Shown piece by piece: positions 29,255 to 36,292 of a stretch of 64,000 nt of DNA. Under the pieces are notes generated by a model. That model had not been told where the DNA came from. It did not search any database and saw only the letters and a list, made by a program, of their open reading frames with translations. The DNA comes from Flavobacterium buctense (GTDB lineage Bacteria > Bacteroidota > Bacteroidia > Flavobacteriales > Flavobacteriaceae), in assembly GCF_014486695.1 (NCBI RefSeq), contig NZ_JACTAB010000008.1:42166-106165 (forward strand). The letters run 5' to 3'. The translations under genes were made by a program, and so were the position numbers. The first letter of the stretch is position 1. The number at the start of each line of letters is the position of its first letter.

Positions 29255-29785
29255 TTATTGTGCGAGTTGATAAACGTCCGGTAAATTTCTACCCAAACCA
29301 TCGTAGTCTAAACCATAACCAACGATAAATTTATTCGGAATTCTTATCCCAACGTAATCAATTTTAATATCTTTTTTATAAGCTTCCGGTTTGAAAAATA
29401 AGGTCGCAATTTTCAGGTGCTTTACTTTCTTTTCTTTAAAAATGGCTTTCAATTCTTCCACTGTATTTCCGGTATCCACGATATCTTCAACGATAACTAC
29501 CGTTCTGCCTTCTAAATCTTGGTTCAAACCAATTAATTGCTTTACATCACCAGTGGTTTGTGTTCCTTCATATGAAGCCATTTTTACAAAATTCACCTCA
29601 CACATGCCACGGTATTTCTTCATTAAGTCACTCAAAACCATAAACGAACCATTCAAAACACCTACAAAAACCGGGACATCATCAAAAAAATCGTCATCCA
29701 TTTGTTTGGCCATATTCGCAATCGCAAAATCAATTTCATCAGAAGAAATAAACGGCTCGAAAGTTTTATCGTGAAGGTGTATCAT
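29255..29785 (-). CDS. hpt: Hypoxanthine phosphoribosyltransferase
   Basis: 176 residues. The PRPP-binding motif VVIVEDIVDTGNTVEEL (about residues 94-110) and the PVFVGVLNGSFMV segment are typical of type I phosphoribosyltransferases of the HGPRT group. Salvages hypoxanthine and guanine to IMP and GMP in the cytoplasm. First gene of the minus-strand block; its -7 box lies at 29810-29817. Divergent from the plus-strand gene at 29882. Confidence 0.94.
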   Translation of the reverse strand: MIHLHDKTFEPFISSDEIDFAIANMAKQMDDDFFDDVPVFVGVLNGSFMVLSDLMKKYRGMCEVNFVKMASYEGTQTTGDVKQLIGLNQDLEGRTVVIVEDIVDTGNTVEELKAIFKEKKVKHLKIATLFFKPEAYKKDIKIDYVGIRIPNKFIVGYGLDYDGLGRNLPDVYQLAQ

Positions 29786-29809
29786 TTTGGTTTGAATTTA
29801 AATAAGGTG

Positions 29810-29817
29810 CAAATTTA
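29810..29817 (-). promoter_or_regulatory. -7 promoter element of hpt (TAAATTTG)
   Basis: Perfect minus-strand match to TAnnTTTG, about 20 nt upstream of the likely transcript leader of hpt. The sequence directly upstream of the box is a short-phrase array. Confidence 0.65.
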
Positions 29818-29819
29818 CG

Positions 29820-29850
29820 CAAGTATTAAGTATCAAGTAGCAAGTATTTT
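29820..29850. repeat. Short-phrase intergenic array (CAAGTAT type) abutting the hpt -7 box
   Basis: CAAGTATTAAGTAT / CAAGTAG / CAAGTAT phrases fill the -33 area of the divergent hpt promoter. Confidence 0.6.
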
Positions 29851-29869
29851 AACTTTTTTGCAAAATTGG

Positions 29870-29877
29870 TATATTTA
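29870..29877 (+). promoter_or_regulatory. Putative -7 element (TATATTTA) of the 177-residue gene
   Basis: One mismatch from TAnnTTTG; exactly 4 nt (CCAA) before the ATG at 29882. Confidence 0.4.
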
Positions 29878-29881
29878 CCAA

Positions 29882-30415
29882 ATGAATCCGGAATACTATA
29901 AAACCATAGCCAACAGTACGGCGCTTCGAAAAAGCAGAGACGACAACAAGGATTTCATCTTTCAACACCCGGAATTTCTGAAAGATTTACTTGAAATCAG
30001 TTTCAATACTAAAGATAAAAACCACCACAAAGCGTGTTGGATTTTGGAGTTAATTTTCGAAGAACGGTTGGAACTTATAATTCCGTTTCAAGAAGCTTTT
30101 TGCCTTGCATTAACACGTTACACTTCGCCTTCTGCGATTCGTTCTTTGTCTAAAATTTGTCTGTTCTTGTCCAAAAGCAAAAAAATAACCCTAACCGAAA
30201 CCCAACAAGAAAAAATAATCGAAGCCTGTCTCGATTGGCTCATTCAAACCGACAAAGCCGCCAATGCCGCATACAGCATGCGGGCTTTATACCATTTCGG
30301 CAAAAAACACCCTTGGATTAACGAGGAATTAAAACTCATTCTTTCGCGGGAATTTGAAAACCAAACGCCCGGTTATCGCTTTGCGGTGAAAGACCTTTTA
30401 AAACGATTGCGATAG
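29882..30415 (+). CDS. Small helical protein of unknown function
   Basis: 177 residues, no signal peptide. It looks entirely alpha-helical, with helices arranged like HEAT/ARM repeats (FLKDLLEISFNTKDKNHHKA, SAIRSLSKICLFLSKSK, AANAAYSMRALYHFGKKHP). I do not recognise a catalytic motif; homologues in Flavobacteriia are hypothetical proteins. Start chosen at 29882 (MNPEYYKTIANS); a longer frame from 29702 runs antisense through hpt and its promoter and is rejected. Followed by purK after 41 bp, with purK having its own promoter. Confidence 0.75.
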   Translation: MNPEYYKTIANSTALRKSRDDNKDFIFQHPEFLKDLLEISFNTKDKNHHKACWILELIFEERLELIIPFQEAFCLALTRYTSPSAIRSLSKICLFLSKSKKITLTETQQEKIIEACLDWLIQTDKAANAAYSMRALYHFGKKHPWINEELKLILSREFENQTPGYRFAVKDLLKRLR

Positions 30416-30437
30416 TTTTAAGGATTACTTATCTTTG
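30407..30437 (+). promoter_or_regulatory. purK promoter (TTG, 20 nt, TATCTTTG)
   Basis: -33 TTG at 30407-30409 and -7 TATCTTTG at 30430-30437 with 20-nt spacing; the -33 overlaps the end of the preceding gene. ATG at 30457, so a leader of about 15 nt. Confidence 0.7.
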
Positions 30438-30456
30438 CGCAAACACAACTACAACA

Positions 30457-31608
30457 ATGAACTACTTTTCTTCCGATTTTAAACTCGGCATACTCGGCGG
30501 CGGACAATTAGGCAAAATGATTTTGGCCGAAACCCGAAAATTTGACATCCAAACTTATATTCTTGATCCAAGCAAAGAAGCACCATCGCAATTTGGCGCT
30601 ACGCAATTCTTTATCGGCAGTTTGATGGATTTCGATACTGTTTACCAATTTGGTAAAATGGTCAATTTGTTAACTATCGAAATCGAGAATGTGAATTTAG
30701 ACGCTTTGGATAAACTAGAAGCCGAAGGTTTACCGGTTTTTCCTTCACCCAAAACGTTGCGAATGATTCAAAACAAAGGAAAACAGAAAGATTTTTATGT
30801 TGAAAACAATATTCCTACTTCACCGCACCAACGTTTTGTGGACCTCAATGATTTGAAAAAATCTATTGAAAAAGATGAATTAGTATTTCCGTTTGTGTGG
30901 AAATGTGCTCAATTCGGCTACGACGGAAACGGTGTAAAAATTGTTCGCTCGGCAATAGATTTAGTCAACTTACCTGATGTAGAATGCATCGCAGAACAAA
31001 TGGTTCCTTTTAAAAATGAGTTGGCCGTAATCGTTGCTCGTTCGGTTTCCGGCGAAGTAAAAACTTATCCGGTCGTGGAAATGGAATTCCATCCCGAAGC
31101 CAACCAAGTAGAATATGTCATTTGCCCGGCACGAATAGATGATAAAGTTGCTCAAAAAGCCAGCGACATAGCTTTACAAGTATCTCAAGCCTTTAGCCAT
31201 ATAGGATTGTTAGCCGTAGAAATGTTCCAAACGGCTGACGATGAAATTTTAGTCAATGAAGTTGCGCCAAGACCACACAATTCAGGACATTACAGCATAG
31301 AAGCGAGTTACACTTCCCAGTTTGAAAATCATTTGCGAGCGATATTAAATTTGCCTTTAGGAAACACCGCTAGCAAAGTAGCCGGAATTATGGTAAATTT
31401 GGTCGGCGAAGAAGGTTTTTCGGGTCAAGTGGTTTACGAAAACATCGAAAAAATCATGGCAATTGACGGTGTAACGCCACACATTTACGGCAAACGCGAA
31501 ACACGTCCGTTCAGAAAAATGGGACATGTAACGATTGTCAATGAAAACATGACTGAAGCAAGAAAGATTGCAGAAGAAGTCAAAAATAGTATAAGAGTGA
31601 TCAGTTAA
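30457..31608 (+). CDS. purK: N5-carboxyaminoimidazole ribonucleotide synthase
   Basis: 383 residues, an ATP-grasp enzyme that converts AIR, ATP and bicarbonate to N5-CAIR in purine synthesis. N-terminal GILGGGQLGKM, central ATP-grasp part with KCAQFGYDGNGV and the metal-binding EMFQTADDEILVNEVAPRPHNSGHY segment, typical of PurK. Followed by purE 86 bp downstream, its direct pathway partner. Confidence 0.96.
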   Translation: MNYFSSDFKLGILGGGQLGKMILAETRKFDIQTYILDPSKEAPSQFGATQFFIGSLMDFDTVYQFGKMVNLLTIEIENVNLDALDKLEAEGLPVFPSPKTLRMIQNKGKQKDFYVENNIPTSPHQRFVDLNDLKKSIEKDELVFPFVWKCAQFGYDGNGVKIVRSAIDLVNLPDVECIAEQMVPFKNELAVIVARSVSGEVKTYPVVEMEFHPEANQVEYVICPARIDDKVAQKASDIALQVSQAFSHIGLLAVEMFQTADDEILVNEVAPRPHNSGHYSIEASYTSQFENHLRAILNLPLGNTASKVAGIMVNLVGEEGFSGQVVYENIEKIMAIDGVTPHIYGKRETRPFRKMGHVTIVNENMTEARKIAEEVKNSIRVIS

Positions 31609-31694
31609 AAATTATTATAAATGATGAATTTTAAATTATAAATGAACAAAATTAGAGTCATTTAAAATTTAAAATTCAAAATTCAAAATAAAAT
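31609..31694. repeat. Short-phrase AT-rich array between purK and purE
   Basis: ATTATAAATGATGAATTTTAAATTATAAATGA and AAATTTAAAATTCAAAATTCAAAAT phrases fill the gap; no terminator hairpin. Confidence 0.5.
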
Positions 31695-32180
31695 ATGAGC
31701 AAAGTAGCCATAATCATGGGTTCCAAATCGGATTTACCCGTAATGCAAGAAGCCATCGACATCCTTCAAGGATTTGATATACAAACTGAAGTCGATATCG
31801 TTTCGGCACACCGAACGCCGGAGAAATTATTCGAGTTCAGCAAAAATGCTCACCATCGCGGAATTTCGGTGATTATTGCCGGCGCCGGCGGTGCAGCTCA
31901 CTTACCCGGAATGGTTGCTTCTATGAGTCCGTTACCGGTAATTGGCGTTCCCGTAAAGTCGAGCAATTCCATTGACGGTTGGGATTCTGTCTTGTCTATT
32001 TTACAAATGCCGGGCGGTGTTCCCGTAGCCACAGTGGCATTAAACGGTGCCAAAAACGCCGGAATTTTGGCTGCTCAAATCATCGGAAGCCACGACAAAA
32101 TTGTCTTAGACAAAATCATCTTATACAAAGAAAGCTTAAAAGAAGCGGTGAACAAATCATCGGATGAACTGAAAAAATAG
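31695..32180 (+). CDS. purE: N5-CAIR mutase, class I PurE
   Basis: 161 residues. MGSKSDLPVM near the N-terminus and VSAHRTPEKLFEF with the catalytic His, followed by AGAGGAAHLPGMVASM, mark class I PurE, which isomerises N5-CAIR to CAIR after PurK. The presence of purK directly upstream fits the class I pathway. The gene is followed by a composite intergenic repeat. Confidence 0.96.
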   Translation: MSKVAIIMGSKSDLPVMQEAIDILQGFDIQTEVDIVSAHRTPEKLFEFSKNAHHRGISVIIAGAGGAAHLPGMVASMSPLPVIGVPVKSSNSIDGWDSVLSILQMPGGVPVATVALNGAKNAGILAAQIIGSHDKIVLDKIILYKESLKEAVNKSSDELKK

Positions 32181-32190
32181 TTCCTTTTTT

Positions 32191-32293
32191 AGGAGCTGTT
32201 TCCCGCTATACGTTCCAATCTTTTTCGTCAGTTCGAGTGCGGTGACAACCGCGTATCGAGAATACGAAAAAGGATTTCCACTGCTATCGGGGC
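32191..32293 (-). repeat. Composite intergenic repeat with nested hairpin
   Basis: Outer ends (TTTCCCGCTATACGTTCC at the left, ATTTCCACTGCTATCGGGGCT at the right, as read on +) match the ends of copies at 4591 and 34432 on the other strand. Inside lies a stem TTTTTCGT / ACGAAAAA enclosing a second hairpin around GCGGT / ACCGC. Confidence 0.75.
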
Positions 32294-32316
32294 TAAAAAC
32301 ATTTAGAATATACCAC

Positions 32317-34341
32317 ATGAAAATTTTAACAGAAAAGTTTACCTCCAAACACAATACCGCACCATTTTCGCAAATCAAAATCGAAGATTACCAACCGGCT
32401 TTTGAAGCCAACATCGCCAAAGCCCGAGCCGAAATTGATGCCATAACCGAAAATCCGGAAGCGCCAACTTTTGAAAACACCATCGATGCGTTGGATTTTT
32501 CGGGACAAGAATTAGACAGATTGTCTTCCATTTTCTTCAACTTGAATTCAGCTGAAACTTGTGACGAAATGCAGAAAATCGCCCAAGAAGTTTCGCCTTT
32601 ATTGACTGCGTTTGGAAATGATATTGCGTTAAACGAAGATTTATTCAAAAGAGTAAAAGCGGTTCACGATCAAAAAGACAACTTGTCTTTAACTCCGGAA
32701 CAAGCGACTTTATTAGACAAAAAATACAAAAGTTTTGCCCGAAACGGAGCGCTGCTTTCCGAAGATAAAAAAACACGCTTACGCGAAATTGACGCCGATT
32801 TGGCCAAATTCAAATTGACTTTTGGCGAAAATGTTTTGGCAGAAACCAACAACTACCAATTGCACATCACTAACGAAACCGATTTAAAAGGCTTGCCCGA
32901 TGGTGCCAAAGAAATGGCGCGTTCGTTAGCCAAATCAAAAGAATTAGAAGGCTGGATTTTTACTCTGGACTTCCCAAGTTATTTACCATTTGTGACTTAT
33001 GTCGACAACCGTGAATTGCGAAAAAAAATGGCGATTGCCGCAGGCAAAAAAGCGTTTCAGGAAAACGAATACGACAATCAGGAAAATGTAAAAACCATCG
33101 TGAAATTACGTCACGAAAGAGCGCAATTATTGGGTTACAACTCGCATTCGCATTTCGTTTTAGAAGAACGCATGGCGCAAAATCCGGAGAAAGTACAATC
33201 GTTTTTGAATGATTTATTGGAAAAAGCCAAACCAGCTGCGCAAAAAGAATTCGCCGAACTAACCGCATTCGCCAAAGAATTAGACGGATTAGAAAGCCTT
33301 GAAAAATGGGATGGCGCGTATTATTCTGAAAAATTGAAACAAAAACTGTTCAGTTTGGATGACGAGATTTTAAAACCGTATTTCAAACTCGAAAACGTTT
33401 TGAATGGTGCATTCACCGTGGCTGAAAAATTATTCGGCATCACATTTAAAGAAGTATTTGATATTGATAAATACCATGACGATGTACAAACTTTTGAAGT
33501 ATTGGATTTCGAAGGAAAATTGGTAGCGGTCTTCTACTCCGACTTTTTCCCGAGAAAAGGCAAACGCAACGGCGCTTGGATGACGTCGTTCAAACCACAA
33601 TATATTAGGAATGGCGTAAACGAAAGACCGCATGTTTCTATCGTGTGTAATTTTACACCGCCAACAGAAACCAAACCTTCACTCCTAACCTTTAATGAGG
33701 TAACGACTTTATTCCATGAATTTGGGCACGCTTTACACGGCATGTTAGCCAATACGACTTATCCAAGTTTATCGGGCACTTCTGTGTATTGGGATTTTGT
33801 GGAATTGCCGAGCCAAGTGATGGAAAACTGGTGTTACGAACCTGAAGCGTTGGCTTTGTTTGCCAAACATTATGAAACGGGAGAAATCATTCCGCAACAA
33901 TATGTCGATAAAATTAAGGAAAGCGCCAGTTTCTTAGAAGGCATGGCTACGTTACGCCAATTGAGTTTCGGGCTTTTGGACATGGCTTATCATGGGAAAC
34001 CTCAAGTTATTAAGAATGTAAAAGCCTTTGAAAAAGCTGCGATGGACAACACAACTTTGTATCCTGATGTAGCTGAAAATTGCATGAGCGTTTCGTTCTC
34101 ACATATTTTTCAAGGTGGTTATTCTTCGGGGTATTATAGTTATAAATGGGCAGAAGTTTTGGATGCCGATGCTTTTGCGTATTTTCAAGAGAATGGCATT
34201 TTCAATACCGAAGTTGCTACCAAATTCAAAGACAACGTACTTTCTAAAGGTGGCACCGAATTGCCGATGGAATTGTACAAACGTTTCCGTGGCCAAGAAC
34301 CTAAACCGGAAGCTTTGTTGAAACGCGCTGGATTGATTTAG
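32317..34341 (+). CDS. M3-family zinc metallopeptidase (oligopeptidase A / Dcp type)
   Basis: 674 residues, cytoplasmic (no signal peptide). The HEFGH zinc motif at residues 467-471 with the downstream Glu in the ETGEI... and FLEGMATLR regions defines family M3. It degrades short peptides, including those released by ATP-dependent proteases or signal peptides. The exact sub-type (PrlC-like or peptidyl-dipeptidase Dcp) is uncertain. Start chosen at 32317 (MKILTEKFTSKHNT) because the longer frame from 32242 is inside the intergenic repeat. A terminator follows. Confidence 0.9.
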   Translation: MKILTEKFTSKHNTAPFSQIKIEDYQPAFEANIAKARAEIDAITENPEAPTFENTIDALDFSGQELDRLSSIFFNLNSAETCDEMQKIAQEVSPLLTAFGNDIALNEDLFKRVKAVHDQKDNLSLTPEQATLLDKKYKSFARNGALLSEDKKTRLREIDADLAKFKLTFGENVLAETNNYQLHITNETDLKGLPDGAKEMARSLAKSKELEGWIFTLDFPSYLPFVTYVDNRELRKKMAIAAGKKAFQENEYDNQENVKTIVKLRHERAQLLGYNSHSHFVLEERMAQNPEKVQSFLNDLLEKAKPAAQKEFAELTAFAKELDGLESLEKWDGAYYSEKLKQKLFSLDDEILKPYFKLENVLNGAFTVAEKLFGITFKEVFDIDKYHDDVQTFEVLDFEGKLVAVFYSDFFPRKGKRNGAWMTSFKPQYIRNGVNERPHVSIVCNFTPPTETKPSLLTFNEVTTLFHEFGHALHGMLANTTYPSLSGTSVYWDFVELPSQVMENWCYEPEALALFAKHYETGEIIPQQYVDKIKESASFLEGMATLRQLSFGLLDMAYHGKPQVIKNVKAFEKAAMDNTTLYPDVAENCMSVSFSHIFQGGYSSGYYSYKWAEVLDADAFAYFQENGIFNTEVATKFKDNVLSKGGTELPMELYKRFRGQEPKPEALLKRAGLI

Positions 34342-34383
34342 ATTGTTAGACTTGTTAGACTACTTAGATTGTTAGATAATTAG
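34341..34383. repeat. Short-phrase intergenic array (TTGTTAGA type)
   Basis: GATTGTTAGA / CTTGTTAGAC / TACTTAGATT phrases; the same phrase type appears at 54701-54741. Confidence 0.6.
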
Positions 34384-34411
34384 AAACCGTAGCTTTCACT
34401 ACGGTTTTTTT
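34384..34411 (+). terminator. Intrinsic terminator of the M3 peptidase gene
   Basis: 9-bp stem AAACCGTAG / CTACGGTTT, loop CTTTCA, then a T tract. Confidence 0.9.
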
Positions 34412-34431
34412 ATGCACAGGAGTTTGCGTTA

Positions 34432-34505
34432 GGGATTGAAGTGGCATCCTTTTTTGTATTTCATTTTCAAATGAAGTACAAAAAAGATAGAACGGAAAGC
34501 CCGAC
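34432..34505 (+). repeat. Composite intergenic repeat with long hairpin
   Basis: Ends GATTGAAGTGG and AACGGAAAGCCCG match the other copies. The centre is a 17-bp stem with one T-G wobble (34450-34466 with 34469-34485), loop of 2 nt. Confidence 0.75.
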
Positions 34506-34535
34506 CTGAAAAGGAACGCCCAAAAATTTAAAAAT

Positions 34536-34559
34536 AAGTTTCATTTTTTATTGAAAGTT
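34536..34559. promoter_or_regulatory. Operator 1 (AAGTTTCA - 8 nt - TGAAAGTT) in the GbsR-type regulator promoter
   Basis: Inverted repeat with one mismatch, matching operator 2 at 35124-35149. Its right arm covers the TTG of the -33 element at 34551-34553, so a bound regulator would block RNA polymerase. Confidence 0.7.
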
Positions 34560-34581
34560 TAAAAACTTTTATTTACCTTTG
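34551..34581 (+). promoter_or_regulatory. Promoter of the GbsR/MarR gene (TTG, 20 nt, TACCTTTG)
   Basis: -33 TTG at 34551-34553; -7 TACCTTTG at 34574-34581, perfect match; 4 nt to the ATG, implying a leaderless mRNA. Confidence 0.7.
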
Positions 34582-34585
34582 AGGT

Positions 34586-35089
34586 ATGGAATTCAGAGAA
34601 GCCAAAAATAAGTTCGTTCAAACCTGGGGCGCGTTAGGTTCACAATGGGGAATCAACAAAACCATGGCGCAAATACACGCCTTGTTGATGGTGTCAAACG
34701 AAGCCGTTTCGATGGAAGACATTATGGAAGAATTGCAGATTTCCCGTGGGAATGCGAGTATGAACTTGAGAGCGTTGATGGATTGGGGAATCGTATATAA
34801 AGAGTACAAAACCGGCGAACGAAGAGAATATTTTACAGCCGAAAAAGACTTAGACGAATTGGCCGTAAAAATCTCCAAAGAACGCAGCAAACGCGAAATC
34901 AAACCGGCTTTGAAAGTGTTAAAAGAAGTCTCTTCTATTGAAGCCGATGGAACCGCCGAAGAAAGACATTTTGTAGAACAAACGACCAAATTGTATGATT
35001 TCGTATTGAAAGCCGACAATGTTTTAGACAAAATGACGGAGTACAAAGACAACTGGTTGGCGCAGATTTTACTAAAGTTTATGAAATAG
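34586..35089 (+). CDS. GbsR/MarR-type transcriptional regulator
   Basis: 167 residues. A winged helix-turn-helix domain (about 25-90: MAQIHALLMVSNEAVSMEDIMEELQISRGNASMNLRALM) is followed by a helical part that may dimerise or sense a ligand. GbsR-type proteins respond to small molecules such as choline in B. subtilis; in Bacteroidota the ligands are mostly unknown. The next three genes encode small membrane proteins in the same direction. Near-identical palindromes in front of this gene and of the membrane operon suggest self-regulation and control of the operon; the one here overlaps the -33 element, which fits repression. Confidence 0.85.
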   Translation: MEFREAKNKFVQTWGALGSQWGINKTMAQIHALLMVSNEAVSMEDIMEELQISRGNASMNLRALMDWGIVYKEYKTGERREYFTAEKDLDELAVKISKERSKREIKPALKVLKEVSSIEADGTAEERHFVEQTTKLYDFVLKADNVLDKMTEYKDNWLAQILLKFMK

Positions 35090-35123
35090 ATAGAACCGAA
35101 ATAAAAACCCTTTTTTTTAATCA

Positions 35124-35149
35124 AAACTTTCATTTTTTTCTGAAAGTTT
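35124..35149. promoter_or_regulatory. Operator 2, perfect 9-bp inverted repeat before the membrane-protein operon
   Basis: AAACTTTCA (35124-35132) and TGAAAGTTT (35141-35149) with an 8-nt spacer, 16 bp before the ATG at 35166. Same arms, same spacer length and same T-rich spacer as operator 1. Confidence 0.75.
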
Positions 35150-35165
35150 AAAATAATAAATAATT

Positions 35166-35504
35166 ATGAAAAATATTCAATATTTCAATGCTTTTGCGGT
35201 TGGACTTCCATTATTCATACTGATTACGTACCCCATTTTTGAGGATGGAGCATTATTTTATTCACTCCTTTCGACAATGATTACCGGATTCATACAGGTT
35301 ATTTTAGGTTTATGTATGTTGAATGATGAACCTAACGACAGAAAACTTCAATTTTATATTGGTGCGGTTGTAACTTTTTTCACGCTTTGGTTCATTAATG
35401 CCCAAATTGGATACAATAACATCTTAACCTTCACTCTGTTTGGCATTCCACCTTTGTTAACCTTTTATCTAACTTTTATAATTTATAAAAAAGCAAAGTC
35501 ATGA
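35166..35504 (+). CDS. Small membrane protein A of the GbsR-linked operon
   Basis: 112 residues with four predicted membrane segments (about 7-25, 30-50, 63-82, 86-107). A short acidic loop NDEPNDRK lies between the second and third. No family recognised. Its stop overlaps the next start (ATGA), so it is translationally coupled to protein B. Lies directly behind operator 2, so it is the first gene under the presumed control of the GbsR-type regulator. Confidence 0.75.
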   Translation: MKNIQYFNAFAVGLPLFILITYPIFEDGALFYSLLSTMITGFIQVILGLCMLNDEPNDRKLQFYIGAVVTFFTLWFINAQIGYNNILTFTLFGIPPLLTFYLTFIIYKKAKS

Positions 35505-35845
35505 ATCTCAACATCCTTGGCTACGCCATTTACTTGCTGATAACGATTTTCATCATCGTCAAAGTAGGCCGAATTTGCTACCAAAACGGTAATATTTATG
35601 TCGCCCAACTTATTCCAGACCACATGGATTTGTGTCATAAAATCAATCAAGTGTTGTTGTTAGGTTATTATCTGATGAACATTGGTTATTGTGCCATGAC
35701 TTTAATTTCATGGGAGAAGATTATCGCATTCGACCAACTCATTGAAGTCATTGCCTTCAAATCGGCTATCATCATTGGAACGATTGCATTCATGCATTAC
35801 CTCAACATTTTCGTTCTCACCAAATACATTCAAAAATTAATTTAA
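35501..35845 (+). CDS. Small membrane protein B of the GbsR-linked operon, paralogue of protein C
   Basis: 114 residues, about three membrane segments (7-22, 52-70, 84-105). It aligns without gaps to protein C at a constant offset of 2: GYAIYL (7-12 vs 9-14), Arg24/26, NIY (31-33) with KIY (33-35), Asn49/51 and G(Y/F)YLxNxG(Y/F) (55-63 vs 57-65). Overlaps protein A by 4 nt (ATGA). No known family recognised. The loop between the first two segments would face one side of the membrane and has several charged residues. Confidence 0.75.
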   Translation: MNLNILGYAIYLLITIFIIVKVGRICYQNGNIYVAQLIPDHMDLCHKINQVLLLGYYLMNIGYCAMTLISWEKIIAFDQLIEVIAFKSAIIIGTIAFMHYLNIFVLTKYIQKLI

Positions 35846-35857
35846 ATACTTATTATC

Positions 35858-36238
35858 ATGGAAACCACAAAAATTTTAATCGGTTACGCAATCTACTTAC
35901 CAATCGCATTGTTCCTTACTTACTATGTTTCTAGAACACTTTTCAAAAACAGTAAAATATACATGTTAGACATTTTTAAAGGTCGAGAAGAAATTGCGAA
36001 TGCTACGAATAAACTCTTTGAAACCGGGTTTTATTTGCTCAATCTTGGCTTTGCCTTAATGATTTTGGAAATGAATCTTTACAATGACAGTTATCAGTTG
36101 CTAATCGAAAAACTGAGCTACAAAATTGGCGGTTTTACCATTTATCTCGGTTTGATGTTGTTCTTGAATTTATACTTCTTCTTCAGAGGAAAAAGAAAAG
36201 CCAGAGAAAATCAAACCCCACAAAATGCGATTGCCTAA
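35858..36238 (+). CDS. Small membrane protein C of the GbsR-linked operon, paralogue of protein B
   Basis: 126 residues, about three membrane segments (8-25, 56-72, 91-109) and a basic C-terminal tail (RGKRKARENQ). Paralogous to protein B as described there, so the pair arose by tandem duplication and may form a hetero-oligomer. Begins 12 bp after protein B and is followed by an intrinsic terminator, which closes the cassette. Confidence 0.75.
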   Translation: METTKILIGYAIYLPIALFLTYYVSRTLFKNSKIYMLDIFKGREEIANATNKLFETGFYLLNLGFALMILEMNLYNDSYQLLIEKLSYKIGGFTIYLGLMLFLNLYFFFRGKRKARENQTPQNAIA

Positions 36239-36263
36239 ACTTAAAATATCATTTTAAAACATT

Positions 36264-36292
36264 AAACCGGAGTTTAGGCTTCGGTTTTTTTA
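36264..36292 (+). terminator. Intrinsic terminator of the GbsR-linked operon
   Basis: 9-bp stem AAACCGGAG / CTTCGGTTT with one G-U pair, loop of 6 nt, T tract. The T tract overlaps the stop codon of the convergent UbiA-like gene. Confidence 0.85.

Noticed and set aside
29702..29881. Longer start for the 177-residue gene
   Set aside because: It runs antisense through the hpt gene and its promoter.
32242..32316. In-frame extension of the M3 peptidase upstream of 32317
   Set aside because: It lies inside the composite intergenic repeat and adds 25 residues unlike any peptidase N-terminus.
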